Assembly: GCA_964657565.1 (NCBI GenBank)
Contig: CAZZVQ010000010.1
Span: forward strand, 12,999 to 76,998
Origin: JAVVHH01 sp964657565
Lineage (GTDB): Bacteria; Pseudomonadota; Alphaproteobacteria; Acetobacterales; Acetobacteraceae
Direction of reading: 5' to 3'
Length of the DNA: 64,000 bases
This document shows, one piece after another, positions 30,637 through 39,456 of this stretch (positions within the stretch are counted from its first letter, which is position 1; each line of letters opens with the position of its first letter). Below the pieces are notes generated by a model. It did not search any database. It saw only the letters and a program-made list of their open reading frames with translations, and had not been told where the DNA came from. The translations under genes and the position numbers were made by a program.

Positions 30637-30751
30637 TTTGCCACTCCTCTCCCAATAGCAGCCAGGAACTCTGCAACGGTCATGCCAAAATGAGTACGCA
30701 GGGAGCGTGGCCCGACAATTTGGCGAAATTTCCGTGAGGAGAAGGTCGATC

Positions 30752-30817
30752 AACGACTTTTTTTGCCAATTCTTCGTGCAACTAAATCGACAGCAGTCGG
30801 GAAACGACTTATTTTTG
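30752..30817. promoter_or_regulatory. Candidate direct-repeat site in divergent tsx-like/xdh region
   Basis: AACGAC followed by a T-run and G occurs at 30752-30765 and again, with one inserted base, at 30803-30817, about five helical turns apart. The 282-base divergent region is clearly richer in A/T than its surroundings and must hold promoters for both neighbours. The assignment as regulator sites is only suggestive. Confidence 0.3.
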
Positions 30818-30918
30818 GTCGAGGCTGTTCTGTGCCTAAAAACGTCGCACTCGAACCGCTTGTGGGTTGGTGGCATAATGCCTGCATACCGTGCCGCCAT
30901 GGTGGCGCCCGATGACTC

Positions 30919-31731
30919 ATGGACCTGAACGAGGTCACTACGATCCTGCGGCCCTCGACGGTCGAGGAGCTCCCGGCGAACGCGACGCCGCTGGCGGGCG
31001 GCACCTGGTTGTTCTCGGAGCCACAGCACGGCGTGTCGCGGCTAGTCGATCTGGCCGGGCTGGGCTGGGACCGGCTGGAGGCGGACGAGACCGGGCTGCG
31101 GATCGGCGCGATGTGCACGCTGAGTGCATTGGCCGGGTTCGCCGGCCCGGCGGAATGGCGTGCGGCTGCCGTGTTCGGGCCGTGCTGCGACGCGCTGGTG
31201 GCGTCGTTCAAGGTGCAGGATTTCGCGACGGTCGGCGGCAATCTGTGCCTGGCGCTGCCGGCCGGGTCGATGGCGGCGCTGGCGGTCGCGCTGGACGGAC
31301 GCTGCATCGTCCGCGCGGCGGATGGGGCGGAGCGTCGCGTTGCGGCAGCCGAATTCGTGCTGGGCAACCGGCGCACGGTGCTGCAGCCTGGCGACCTGCT
31401 GCGGGCGATCGACCTGCCCGCGCGGGCGCTCCGCCGGCGCGCGGCGTTCCGGCGCATGGCGCTGTCGCCCACCGGCCGCTCGGCAGCCTTGCTGATCGGC
31501 ACCGCCGGGGACGGCTTCGCCATCACCGTCACCGCCGCCACCACCCGGCCCGTCCGGCTCGCCTTCCCGGCAATGCCCGACGCGGCGGCGCTGCGGGCGG
31601 GTCTGGGCGCAGCCATCCCGGACACCCTGCTGCATGATGACGTGCATGGTGACCCGGTCTGGCGGCGCCATATCACCGAAGTGCTCGCCGAGGAGATCCG
31701 GCAGGAGTTGGAGGATTCGGCGTGCGGCTGA
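30919..31731 (+). CDS. Xanthine-dehydrogenase-type FAD-binding subunit
   Basis: The protein is 270 residues, about the usual length of CoxM/XdhB subunits. The FAD_binding_5 fold shows ATPLAGGTWL (pyrophosphate contact) and SFKVQDFATVGGNLCLALPA, the standard second flavin motif. It passes electrons from the 2Fe-2S subunit to NAD or another acceptor. Its last 10 bases overlap the downstream FeS-molybdenum gene, so the two subunits are co-translated. Confidence 0.9.
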   Translation: MDLNEVTTILRPSTVEELPANATPLAGGTWLFSEPQHGVSRLVDLAGLGWDRLEADETGLRIGAMCTLSALAGFAGPAEWRAAAVFGPCCDALVASFKVQDFATVGGNLCLALPAGSMAALAVALDGRCIVRAADGAERRVAAAEFVLGNRRTVLQPGDLLRAIDLPARALRRRAAFRRMALSPTGRSAALLIGTAGDGFAITVTAATTRPVRLAFPAMPDAAALRAGLGAAIPDTLLHDDVHGDPVWRRHITEVLAEEIRQELEDSACG

Positions 31732-34373
31732 CGATCGACGGGAGCGTGCGCGATCTGGACGCGGCGCCGGGACAGTGCCTGCGCACCCTGCTGCGGGCGG
31801 CGGGCGCGTTCGGGGTCAAGAAGGGCTGCGACAGCGGCGATTGCGGCGCCTGCACCGTGATGCTCGACGGCCGCCCGGTCCATAGCTGCCTGGTGCCGGC
31901 GTTCCGCGCCGAGGGATCGGACGTCACGACGATCGCGGGGCTGGCGGCGGGCGACGAGCTGCACCGGGCCCAGCATGCGTTCCTCGACGCGCAGGCCTTC
32001 CAGTGCGGGTTCTGCACCGCCGGGATGGTGATGACGGCCGCCTGCCTCAACCAGGCCCAGGCCGCCGATCCCGCCACGACCATGCGCGGCAATCTGTGCC
32101 GCTGCACCGGCTATGGCAGCATCACGGCGGCACTGCGCGGGGCCGGCGCCACGGACGATGGCAGCCTGGCCGTGCCCGCCGGACCCGCGATCGTGACCGG
32201 CCGGGCGGCCTACACGTTCGACACCGACACCCCCGGCCTGCTCCATCTCAAGCTGCTGCGCTCGCCGCATGCGCACGCCGAGATCCGCGGCATCGACACG
32301 GAGGCGGCGCGAGCCCTGCCCGGCGTGATCGCGGTGCTGACGCACGCGGACGCGCCGGAGCTGCTGTTCTCCACCGCGCGCCACCAGAACTACCGCGACG
32401 ACCCCGACGACACGATGGTGCTGGACAAGGTGGTGCGGTTCATCGGCCAGCGCGTGGCCGCAGTGGTGGCGGAGACCGAAGCGATCGCCGAGGCGGCCTG
32501 CCGGCTGATCGTCGTCGACTACGCGCTCCTGCCCGCCGTGTTCGATCCGGCCGACGCGATGGCGCCCAGCGCCACGATCCTGCACGCCAAGGGCCGCGAG
32601 AGCCGCATCCACGCACCCGAGCGCAACGTCGCCGCCGAGCTGCATGGCGGCAGCGGCGACGTCGCCGCCGGGCTCGACGCCGCCGACGCGGTCTATAGCG
32701 GCGTGTTCGACAGCCAGCGCCTTCAGCACGCCGCGCTCGAGACCCATGGCGCCGTGGGATGGCTCGACGCGGACGGCCGGCTGGTGATCCGCAGCAGCAC
32801 GCAGGTGCCGTTCCTCACCCGCGACATGCTGTGCCGGCTGTTCGGGCGCGACAAGGCGGAGATCCGCGTCCTCGCCGCCCGCGTCGGTGGCGGCTTCGGC
32901 GGCAAGCAGGAGATGCTGACCGAGGACATCGTCGCCCTGGCCGTCCTGCGCACCGGGCGCCCGGTGAAGCTCGAGCTGACCCGGCAGGAGCAATTCGAGA
33001 CCACCACCAGCCGGCATCCCATGCGCATCGAGGTCACGCTCGGCGCCACGCGAGACGGGAAGCTGACGGCGATGCGGATGTCGGTGCTGTCCAATACCGG
33101 CGCCTACGGCAACCACTCGGCGGGCGTGCTGTTCCATGCCTGCGACGAGAGCCTGGCCCTCTATCGCTGCCCCAACAAGCAAGTCGACGGGCACGCGGTC
33201 TATACCAATACGGTGCCGGCCGGGGCGTTCCGCGGCTACGGGCTGCCGCAGTCGCTGTTCGCGATGGAGTCCGCCATCGACGCGCTGGCGCGGCAGGTGG
33301 GGATCGATCCGTTCGAGTTCCGCCGCCGCAACATGGTCCGCTCGGGCGACCGGCTGGTGTCCAGCCACGACCATCCCGCCGATGTCGAATGGGGCAGCTA
33401 CGGGCTCGACCAATGTCTCGACGCGGTCGAGGAGCGGCTGGCGGTGGGCGGCGAGACGGCGCCGTCCGGCCCGGAGTGGCGGGTGGGGAGCGGGATCGCG
33501 ATGTCGATGATCCACACGGTGCCACCCAACGGCCACCGTGCCGACGCGGCCATCGTTCCGCTGGGCGACGGCCGTTTCAAGCTGACGGTGGGCACGGCGG
33601 AGTTCGGCAACGGCACCGGCACGGTGCACACGCAATTCGCCGCGGAGGCGCTCGGGGTGGCGCCGGCGGCGATCGTCGTCGACGCGTCCGACACCGACGG
33701 CGGCGGGCACGACACCGGGGCCTATGGCAGCACCGGCACCGTCGTGGCGGGCACGGCGACGCTGGAGGCGGCGGCGGCGTTGCGGGCGCAGATGGATGCG
33801 TTCGCGGCCGAACGGGGGCTGGATGCCCGGGATGCCGGCGCGCTCGCCGATGCGGCGGCGCGGCGGGGTATCGTGCTGCGCGGGACGAGCGAGGTGACGG
33901 TGTACAAGCGCTCGCTGGCGTTCAACGTGCATGGCTTCAGGGTCGCGGTGAACCTGCGGACCGGGGCGCTGCGTATCCTGCGCAGCGTGCATGCGGCGGA
34001 TGCCGGCCGGGTGGTGAACCTGCGGCAATGCCGCGGCCAGATCGAGGGCGGCGTCGCCCAGGGGCTCGGGGCGGCGCTGCACGAGGAGTTGGTGATAAGC
34101 GACGGCCGGGTCACGAATGGCAGTTTCCGCAATTACCACATCCCCGCGTTCGCCGACGTGCCGCCGACGGAGGTGGTGTTCGCGCAGACGGTGGACAGCC
34201 TGGGTCCGAACGGCGCGAAATCGATGAGCGAGAGCCCGTTCAACCCGGTGGCCCCCGCTTTGGCCAACGCGATCGCCGACGCCACGGGCGTGCGCCTGCA
34301 CGCGACGCCGCTGCGGCCGGACCGCATTTGGGGCGCCCTTCGAGCCCTCTCCCTCCGGGAGAGGGTTGGGTGA
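31722..34373 (+). CDS. Fused 2Fe-2S and molybdopterin subunit of a xanthine-dehydrogenase-family hydroxylase
   Basis: The protein is 883 residues from GTG 31722. Residues 1-150 carry both 2Fe-2S clusters: GCDSGDCGACTV with C56, then QCGFCTAG and NLCRCTG. From ~160 on is the molybdopterin domain with VGGGFGGKQE, AFRGYGLPQSLFAMES and SMSESPFNP, where E837 is the likely catalytic Glu of the GxGE motif. In most bacteria these are separate genes or a different fusion. The neighbouring deaminase and nucleoside importer suggest a purine substrate. The last residues ALSLRERVG are encoded by an R3 repeat, so the native C-terminus has been changed. No xdhC-type maturation gene is in the window. Confidence 0.9.
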   Translation: MRLTIDGSVRDLDAAPGQCLRTLLRAAGAFGVKKGCDSGDCGACTVMLDGRPVHSCLVPAFRAEGSDVTTIAGLAAGDELHRAQHAFLDAQAFQCGFCTAGMVMTAACLNQAQAADPATTMRGNLCRCTGYGSITAALRGAGATDDGSLAVPAGPAIVTGRAAYTFDTDTPGLLHLKLLRSPHAHAEIRGIDTEAARALPGVIAVLTHADAPELLFSTARHQNYRDDPDDTMVLDKVVRFIGQRVAAVVAETEAIAEAACRLIVVDYALLPAVFDPADAMAPSATILHAKGRESRIHAPERNVAAELHGGSGDVAAGLDAADAVYSGVFDSQRLQHAALETHGAVGWLDADGRLVIRSSTQVPFLTRDMLCRLFGRDKAEIRVLAARVGGGFGGKQEMLTEDIVALAVLRTGRPVKLELTRQEQFETTTSRHPMRIEVTLGATRDGKLTAMRMSVLSNTGAYGNHSAGVLFHACDESLALYRCPNKQVDGHAVYTNTVPAGAFRGYGLPQSLFAMESAIDALARQVGIDPFEFRRRNMVRSGDRLVSSHDHPADVEWGSYGLDQCLDAVEERLAVGGETAPSGPEWRVGSGIAMSMIHTVPPNGHRADAAIVPLGDGRFKLTVGTAEFGNGTGTVHTQFAAEALGVAPAAIVVDASDTDGGGHDTGAYGSTGTVVAGTATLEAAAALRAQMDAFAAERGLDARDAGALADAAARRGIVLRGTSEVTVYKRSLAFNVHGFRVAVNLRTGALRILRSVHAADAGRVVNLRQCRGQIEGGVAQGLGAALHEELVISDGRVTNGSFRNYHIPAFADVPPTEVVFAQTVDSLGPNGAKSMSESPFNPVAPALANAIADATGVRLHATPLRPDRIWGALRALSLRERVG

Positions 34374-34450
34374 GGGTGGTGCCACACGTGGAGAGCCTCG
34401 GTTCGCTGGACCGAGCACCCTCACCCCAACCCTCTCCCGGAGGGAGAGGG
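34345..34450. repeat. Inverted pair of R3 repeats spanning two gene ends
   Basis: Left arm 34345-34378 (CCCTCTCCCTCCGGGAGAGG, then TTGGGTGAGGGTG) and right arm 34416-34450 are reverse complements except for one extra C. A 37-base loop separates them. The left arm encodes the tail of the hydroxylase. The loop and right arm encode the start of the deaminase. The whole could fold into one long hairpin or two small ones, and looks like a non-autonomous mobile element. Confidence 0.85.
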
Positions 34451-35800
34451 AGCAACAACGAGCCACTCTGGCTCCGCGACCCGCTTGCCATCCTCGCCGA
34501 CGCGCCGGGCGGAGTGCTGATCGACGGCGGCCGGATCACCCAGTTGCTCGGACGCGGCGAGACGCCGGCCGGGCCGCACCGCGTGTTCGATGCCAGCCGG
34601 CATGTCGTGCTGCCGGGGCTGATCAACACGCATCATCATTTCTATCAAACCCTGACCCGGGCGCTGCCGGCGGCGCTGGATCGGACGCTGTTCCCCTGGC
34701 TGGAAGCGCTCTACCCGGTCTGGGCGCGCCTCACGCCGGAGGCGCTGGACGCGGCGGTCACGGTGGCGATGGCCGAGCTGCTGCTGTCGGGCTGCACGAC
34801 CACGACGGACCATCATTACGTCTTCCCCGGCGGGCTCGAGGATGGAATTGCCATCGAAGCGGCCGCCGCTTCCCGGCTGGGCATCCGCGCCGTGCTCACG
34901 CGAGGCTCGATGGACCTCTCGCAACGGGATGGCGGCCTGCCGCCCGACAGCGTGGTGCAGGACCGCGACACCATCCTCGCCGACAGCGAGCGGCTCGTCG
35001 CCCAATTTCACGACCCGGCCCCGCACGCCATGCTGCAGATCGCGCTGGCCCCCTGCTCGCCCTTCTCGGTCACCGAAGGCCTCATGCGCGACACCGCGGC
35101 GCTGGCGGACCGGCATGGCCTGTTGCTGCACACGCATCTCGCCGAGACGATGGACGAGGCGGCGTTCTGTCAGTCGCGCTTCAACTGCTCGCCGCTCGAC
35201 TATCTCGAAGCCTGCGGCTGGATGCGGCCCGGCACGTGGCTCGCGCACGGCATCCACTTCGACGCGCCGGAAATAACGCGGTTGGCCAAGGCCGGCGTTG
35301 GGGTGACGCATTGCCCGTGCAGCAACCAGGTGCTCGCCTCCGGCACCTGCCCGGTCTGCGCCTTGGAGGCGGCCGGGGTGGCGGTCGGCCTCGGGGTGGA
35401 TGGGTCCGCCTCGAACGATGGCTCGAACCTGATGCAGGAGATCCGGGCGGCGTTCCTGTTGCAGCGGGGGGCCAACGGGATCGACGCGGTCAGCCACAAG
35501 GACGCGCTCCGCTGGGCGACGGAGGGGTCGGCCGCGTGCCTGCGGCGGCCGGAGCTGGGGCGGATCGCGGTGGGCGCGGCGGCCGATCTCGGGCTGTTCC
35601 GGCTGGACGAACTGCGGTTCTCCGGCGCGGGCGACCCGATCGCGGCGCTGGTGCTATGCGGGGGGCACCGCGCCGACCGGGTCATGGTGGCGGGGCGCTG
35701 GGTGGTCGAGGACGGCGCCATCCCCGGGCTGGATGTGCCGGCGCTGATGCAGCGACACGGCGACGCCGCGCGAGCATTGCGCCTCGAACATCGCTGGTAG
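34388..35800 (+). CDS. 8-oxoguanine deaminase-like amidohydrolase
   Basis: About 470 residues. Metal ligands of the amidohydrolase superfamily are visible: NTHHHFYQTLTRA (HxH), LLLHTHLAET, THCPCSNQVLASGTCPV and GLGVDGSASNDGSN (catalytic Asp). LRDPLAILADAPGGVLIDGG and CTTTTDHHYVFPGG are typical of the 8-oxoguanine deaminase / hydroxydechloroatrazine hydrolase group. No ATG lies near the expected start. GTG 34388 (or 34376/34379) is the only good option, and the first ~20 residues are then encoded by the R3 repeat (APSPQPSPGGRGS). The product of 8-oxoguanine deamination is urate, which fits the hydroxylase upstream. Confidence 0.82.
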   Translation: MESLGSLDRAPSPQPSPGGRGSNNEPLWLRDPLAILADAPGGVLIDGGRITQLLGRGETPAGPHRVFDASRHVVLPGLINTHHHFYQTLTRALPAALDRTLFPWLEALYPVWARLTPEALDAAVTVAMAELLLSGCTTTTDHHYVFPGGLEDGIAIEAAAASRLGIRAVLTRGSMDLSQRDGGLPPDSVVQDRDTILADSERLVAQFHDPAPHAMLQIALAPCSPFSVTEGLMRDTAALADRHGLLLHTHLAETMDEAAFCQSRFNCSPLDYLEACGWMRPGTWLAHGIHFDAPEITRLAKAGVGVTHCPCSNQVLASGTCPVCALEAAGVAVGLGVDGSASNDGSNLMQEIRAAFLLQRGANGIDAVSHKDALRWATEGSAACLRRPELGRIAVGAAADLGLFRLDELRFSGAGDPIAALVLCGGHRADRVMVAGRWVVEDGAIPGLDVPALMQRHGDAARALRLEHRW

Positions 35801-35890
35801 CAGCTCAGAACATGCGTTACTGTCGCGGTAATTGAGGGGCCGACACGGCTCCCAGCGGGAGGACGTGATATCAGCCACATCGACGGCGAC

Positions 35891-36703
35891 GTGACGCTGG
35901 AGCGTATGCCATTGGCATGCGGGAGTGCGCCGTTGCTCGAGGTCGAGGGCGTGGCGCTGCGTTTCGGCGCCATCCGCGCGCTGCAGCGCGTGTCGTTCAC
36001 CGTCGGCGCCGGGCAGATCTGCGGCCTGATCGGGCCCAACGGCTCCGGCAAGACCACCATGTTCAACTGCATCAGCGGCATCTACCGCCCGCAGGAGGGC
36101 GAGATCCGCCTCGGCGGGCAGTCGCTGCGCGGGGTCAGCAAGCACAGCATCGTCGACCGCGGCATCGGGCGCACGTTCCAGAACGTGGCGCTGTTCCGCT
36201 CCATGACCGTGCGCGACAACATGCTGGCCGGCGCGCACCATCTCGGCCGATCCGGCTTCCTGTCCAACGCCTTCCGCCTGCCGCGCGCCCGGCGCGAGGA
36301 GCGGGCGGCGCATGAGCACATGGAGCGGCTGCTCGACTTTCTCGACCTGCGCAGCGTCGCGGGCGTCGAGGTGTCGGCGCTGCCGTTCGGCACCCAGAAG
36401 CGCGTCGAGATGGCGCGGGCGCTGATCGGGCGCCCGAAGCTGCTGCTGCTCGACGAGCCCGCCGGCGGGCTCAACCATAGCGAGGTCGACGAGCTGGCCG
36501 GGCTGATCCGCCACGTCAGCGACGAACTCGACACCAGCGTGCTGCTGGTCGAGCACCACATGAACCTGGTCATGCGGGTGTCGGACAAGGTCGTCGCGCT
36601 CGAACTCGGCCGCAAGATCGCCGATGGACTGCCCGCCGACGTGCAGACCGATCCGGATGTGATCCGCGCCTACCTCGGCGAACCCATCCATGCATCTGCT
36701 TGA
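35891..36703 (+). CDS. Liv-type ABC importer ATPase (LivG-like)
   Basis: The protein is 270 residues. GPNGSGKTT is the Walker A motif, RTFQNVALFRSMTVRDN the LivG-specific segment, LPFGTQKRVEMARAL the signature and LLLLDEPAGGL Walker B. GTG 35891 is the first start; an ATG at 35906 is equally possible, as neither has an ideal ribosome site. It overlaps the LivF-like gene by 14 bases. The substrate cannot be told from ATPases. The locus context allows a purine product, amide or amino acid. Confidence 0.92.
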   Translation: MTLERMPLACGSAPLLEVEGVALRFGAIRALQRVSFTVGAGQICGLIGPNGSGKTTMFNCISGIYRPQEGEIRLGGQSLRGVSKHSIVDRGIGRTFQNVALFRSMTVRDNMLAGAHHLGRSGFLSNAFRLPRARREERAAHEHMERLLDFLDLRSVAGVEVSALPFGTQKRVEMARALIGRPKLLLLDEPAGGLNHSEVDELAGLIRHVSDELDTSVLLVEHHMNLVMRVSDKVVALELGRKIADGLPADVQTDPDVIRAYLGEPIHASA

Positions 36704-37397
36704 CGTCAAGGGGTTACATGCCCGTTACGGCGATGTGCGGGTGCTGCACGGCATCGACTTCCATGTCGAACAGGGCGGGCTGACGGCGCTGCTTGGCGCC
36801 AACGGGGCAGGCAAGACCACCACGCTGCGGGCGCTGTCCGGCATGATCCGCACCGAGGGCAGCATCATGCTCGCCGGCACCCAGCTCGACGGCCTGCGCC
36901 CCGAACAGGTGGCCCGGCACGGTGTGGCGCATGTGCCGGACGGCCGCGGCACGATCCTCGAGCTGAGCGTCGACGAGAACCTCCAGCTCGGCGCCTACAC
37001 GCGTAAGAAGGCCGAGGCGGCGGCCGATCTGGAGCGCGTGCTCGACTACTTCCCCAAGCTGCGGCAGCGCTACAAGCAGCAGGCCGGCACCCTGTCCGGC
37101 GGCGAGCAGCAGATGCTGGCGATCGGCCGCGCGCTGATGCTGCGCCCGCGCCTGCTGCTGCTCGACGAGCCCTCGTTCGGGCTGGCCCCGCTCGTCATCC
37201 GGGAGATCTTCGACATCATGCGGCGCATCCGCGACCAGGACGGGGTGAGCATCCTGCTGGTCGAGCAGAATGCCAGCCTCGCGCTCGACCTCGCCGACCA
37301 GGCCTGCTTGCTGGAGACCGGGCGCATCGTCGCCAGCGGCCCGGCCCACGAGATCGCCCGGGACGAGTCCGTCCGCCGCTCGTATTTGGGGTATTGA
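36690..37397 (+). CDS. Liv-type ABC importer ATPase (LivF-like)
   Basis: The protein is 235 residues, full length for LivF. GANGAGKTT is Walker A, VAHVPDGRGTILELSVDENL the LivF region, LSGGEQQMLAIGRALM the signature, LLLLDEPSFGLAP Walker B and VEQNASLALDLAD the switch-His neighbourhood (here Gln-Asn, as usual). It overlaps the LivG-like gene and is followed by an R2 hairpin repeat before the permease genes. Confidence 0.93.
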   Translation: MHLLDVKGLHARYGDVRVLHGIDFHVEQGGLTALLGANGAGKTTTLRALSGMIRTEGSIMLAGTQLDGLRPEQVARHGVAHVPDGRGTILELSVDENLQLGAYTRKKAEAAADLERVLDYFPKLRQRYKQQAGTLSGGEQQMLAIGRALMLRPRLLLLDEPSFGLAPLVIREIFDIMRRIRDQDGVSILLVEQNASLALDLADQACLLETGRIVASGPAHEIARDESVRRSYLGY

Positions 37398-37410
37398 GAG
37401 ATGGAACTGC

Positions 37411-37471
37411 GTAGGGTGGGCTTCAGCCCACCACATCGAGCGCCGACATGGTGGGCTAAAGCCCACCCTAC
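37411..37471. repeat. R2 inverted hairpin pair between LivF- and LivH-like genes
   Basis: GTAGGGTGGGCTTCAGCCCA followed by CCA, and its near reverse complement ending GCCCACCCTAC, form two small palindromes arranged as an inverted pair. The same design is found at 43477-43530. It sits inside the operon and could act as an RNA-processing or stabilising hairpin. Confidence 0.85.
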
Positions 37472-37477
37472 ACGCTG

Positions 37478-38347
37478 ATGGAAGGCTTTCTCCATCAGCT
37501 GCTTGCCGGGATCGCGTCGGGCGGCATCTATGCCAGCGTCGCCCTGGCGCTGGTCATGATCTTTCAGGCGACGCACCACGTGAACTTCGCCCAGGGAGAG
37601 ATGGCGATGTTCTCGACCTACATCGCCCTGGCGCTCATCCAAGCGGGCCTGCCGTACTGGGTCGCCTTCGCGGTGACGGTGGCGGCGTCCTTCGTGATCG
37701 GGGCGATCATCCAGCGGGTGTTGCTGACGCCGCTGGCCGGCTCGCCGGTGCTGGCGAGCGTGGGCGTATTCATCGGGCTGCTGCTGATCTTCAACAGCGC
37801 CGCGGGCTGGCTGTTCGGCTACACGCTCAAGCAATTCCCGTCGCCGTTCGACGGGCCGCCGGTGCTGGGCGGCTTCGTCACGCCGCATGATCTCGGGGCC
37901 TTCGCCGTGACGATGGTGGTGCTGCTGGCGGTCTGGGCGTTCTTCCGGTTCACCAAGCTCGGCCTGGCGATGCGCGCGGCGGCCTACAACCCGGCGTCCA
38001 GCCGGCTCATGGGCATCCGCGTCGGCGCCATGCTGGCGCTCGGCTGGGGGCTGGCGGCGTCGATCGGGGCGGTCGCGGGCATGATGGTGGCGCCGGTGGT
38101 GTTCCTCGACCCCAACATGATGTCCGGCGTGTTGCTGTATGCGTTCGCCGGCGCGCTGCTGGGCGGGATCGCCAACCCGCTCGGGGCCGTGGCCGGCGGT
38201 TTCGCCATCGGCATCATCGAGAACCTGGCCGGCACCTACCTCGTGGGCAACGAGCTGAAGCTGACGCTGGCGCTCGTGATCATCGTAGGGGTGCTGATGG
38301 TCAAACCGGCCGGGATCTTCGGCCGCGTTGTGGTGAGCCGCGTATGA
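37478..38347 (+). CDS. Liv-type ABC importer permease (LivH-like)
   Basis: The protein is 289 residues from ATG 37478, which follows the R2 repeat by six bases, so the repeat occupies the normal ribosome-site region. About eight membrane helices. LLAGIASGGIYASVALALVM and THHVNFAQGEMAMFSTYIAL are LivH signatures, and MRAAAYNPASSRLMGIRVG is the ATPase-contact loop. The stop overlaps the LivM-like ATG (ATGA). Confidence 0.92.
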   Translation: MEGFLHQLLAGIASGGIYASVALALVMIFQATHHVNFAQGEMAMFSTYIALALIQAGLPYWVAFAVTVAASFVIGAIIQRVLLTPLAGSPVLASVGVFIGLLLIFNSAAGWLFGYTLKQFPSPFDGPPVLGGFVTPHDLGAFAVTMVVLLAVWAFFRFTKLGLAMRAAAYNPASSRLMGIRVGAMLALGWGLAASIGAVAGMMVAPVVFLDPNMMSGVLLYAFAGALLGGIANPLGAVAGGFAIGIIENLAGTYLVGNELKLTLALVIIVGVLMVKPAGIFGRVVVSRV

Positions 38348-39440
38348 GCGGCGTGCGCGACACCATCCTGGGCCTCGTCGTCGTGCTGGTGGCGGGGTCG
38401 CTGGCTTTCGTCGTCAGCGATTACCGGCTGTTCCAGCTCACCACGATGGCGATCTACGCGATCGCGATCCTCGGGCTGGCCCTGGTCACCGGCTATAACG
38501 NNNNNNNNNNNNNNNNNNNNNNNNNNNNNNNNNNNNNNNNNNNNNNNNNNNNNNNNNNNNNNNNNNNNNNNNNNNNNNNNNNNNNNNNNNNNNNNNNNNN
38601 ATGGCGATCTACGCGATCGCGATCCTCGGGCTGGCCCTGGTCACCGGCTATAACGGGCAGATCTCGCTCGGCCATGGCGCATTCTACGCGCTGGGCGCCT
38701 ACGTCACCGCGATCCTCACCTCGCTCTACGACGTGCCCTACTGGGCGACGCTGCCGGTGTCGGCGGCGGTCTGCGCGGGGATCGGGTTCCTCGTCGGCCT
38801 GCCGGCGCTGCGCCTCGGCGGCCTGTATCTGGCGCTGACGACGTTCGCGCTGGCCGTCGCGACCCCGCAATTGCTGAAGCACAAGGCACTGGAGCACTGG
38901 ACCGGCGGCGTCCAGGGCATCGTGGTCGATAAGCCGGACCCGCCCTTCGGGCTGCCGATCAATGCGGACCAATGGGTGTATCTGTTCAGCCTCGCGGTCG
39001 GCGCGGTGCTGTTCGGGCTGGTCGGCAACCTCGTGCGCGGCCGCATCGGCCGGGCCATGCGGGCCGTGCGGGACAACGCGCTGGCGGCCGAGGCGACCGG
39101 GATCGACGTCGCCCAGTTCAAGACACGCACCTTCGCCGTCAGCGCCGTCATCACCGGGATCGCCGGGTCGCTGAGCGCGATCGTGGTCGGCTTCGTCTCG
39201 CCGGACAGCTTCACGGTGTTCCTCTCCATCACCCTGTTCACCGGGCTGGTGGTCGGCGGCGCGGCGACGGTGGCCGGGCCGGTATTCGGCGCGATCTTCA
39301 TCACCTTCTTGCCCAACGTCGCCGAGCAAATCTCCAAGGCCGCGCCGGGGGTCATCTACGGCGTCGTCCTGATCGCCTTCATGTTCCTGCTGCCCGCCGG
39401 GGTGGCGGGCGGCCTCAGTCGGCTGCTGCGTCAACGATAA
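38344..39440 (+). CDS. Liv-type ABC importer permease (LivM-like), broken only by an assembly gap
   Basis: The first 157 bases encode MSGVRDTILGLVVVLVAGSL to LVTGYN. After the N-run the frame resumes with GQISLGHGAFYALGAYVTAI, the LivM hallmark. The 55 bases before the Ns (38446-38500) are repeated exactly after them (38601-38655). Removing the Ns and one copy (155 bases) leaves 942 bases, exactly 314 codons in one frame. The gene is therefore almost certainly intact, 313 residues, with about nine helices and NALAAEATGIDVAQFKTRTF as the coupling loop. Confidence 0.9.
38501..38600. other. Scaffold gap (100 N), probably artefactual
   Basis: One hundred Ns with identical 55-base flanks. The two contigs overlap but were not merged, so the true sequence has neither Ns nor the duplicate. 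Confidence 0.97.
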
Positions 39441-39456
39441 TCGAAGGAGGAAGCCC

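Noticed and set aside
38344..38838. LivM-like gene as a frameshifted pseudogene or a true tandem duplication
   Set aside because: The duplicated 55 bases lie exactly at both borders of an N-run, and removing one copy restores the frame, so an unmerged contig overlap explains it.
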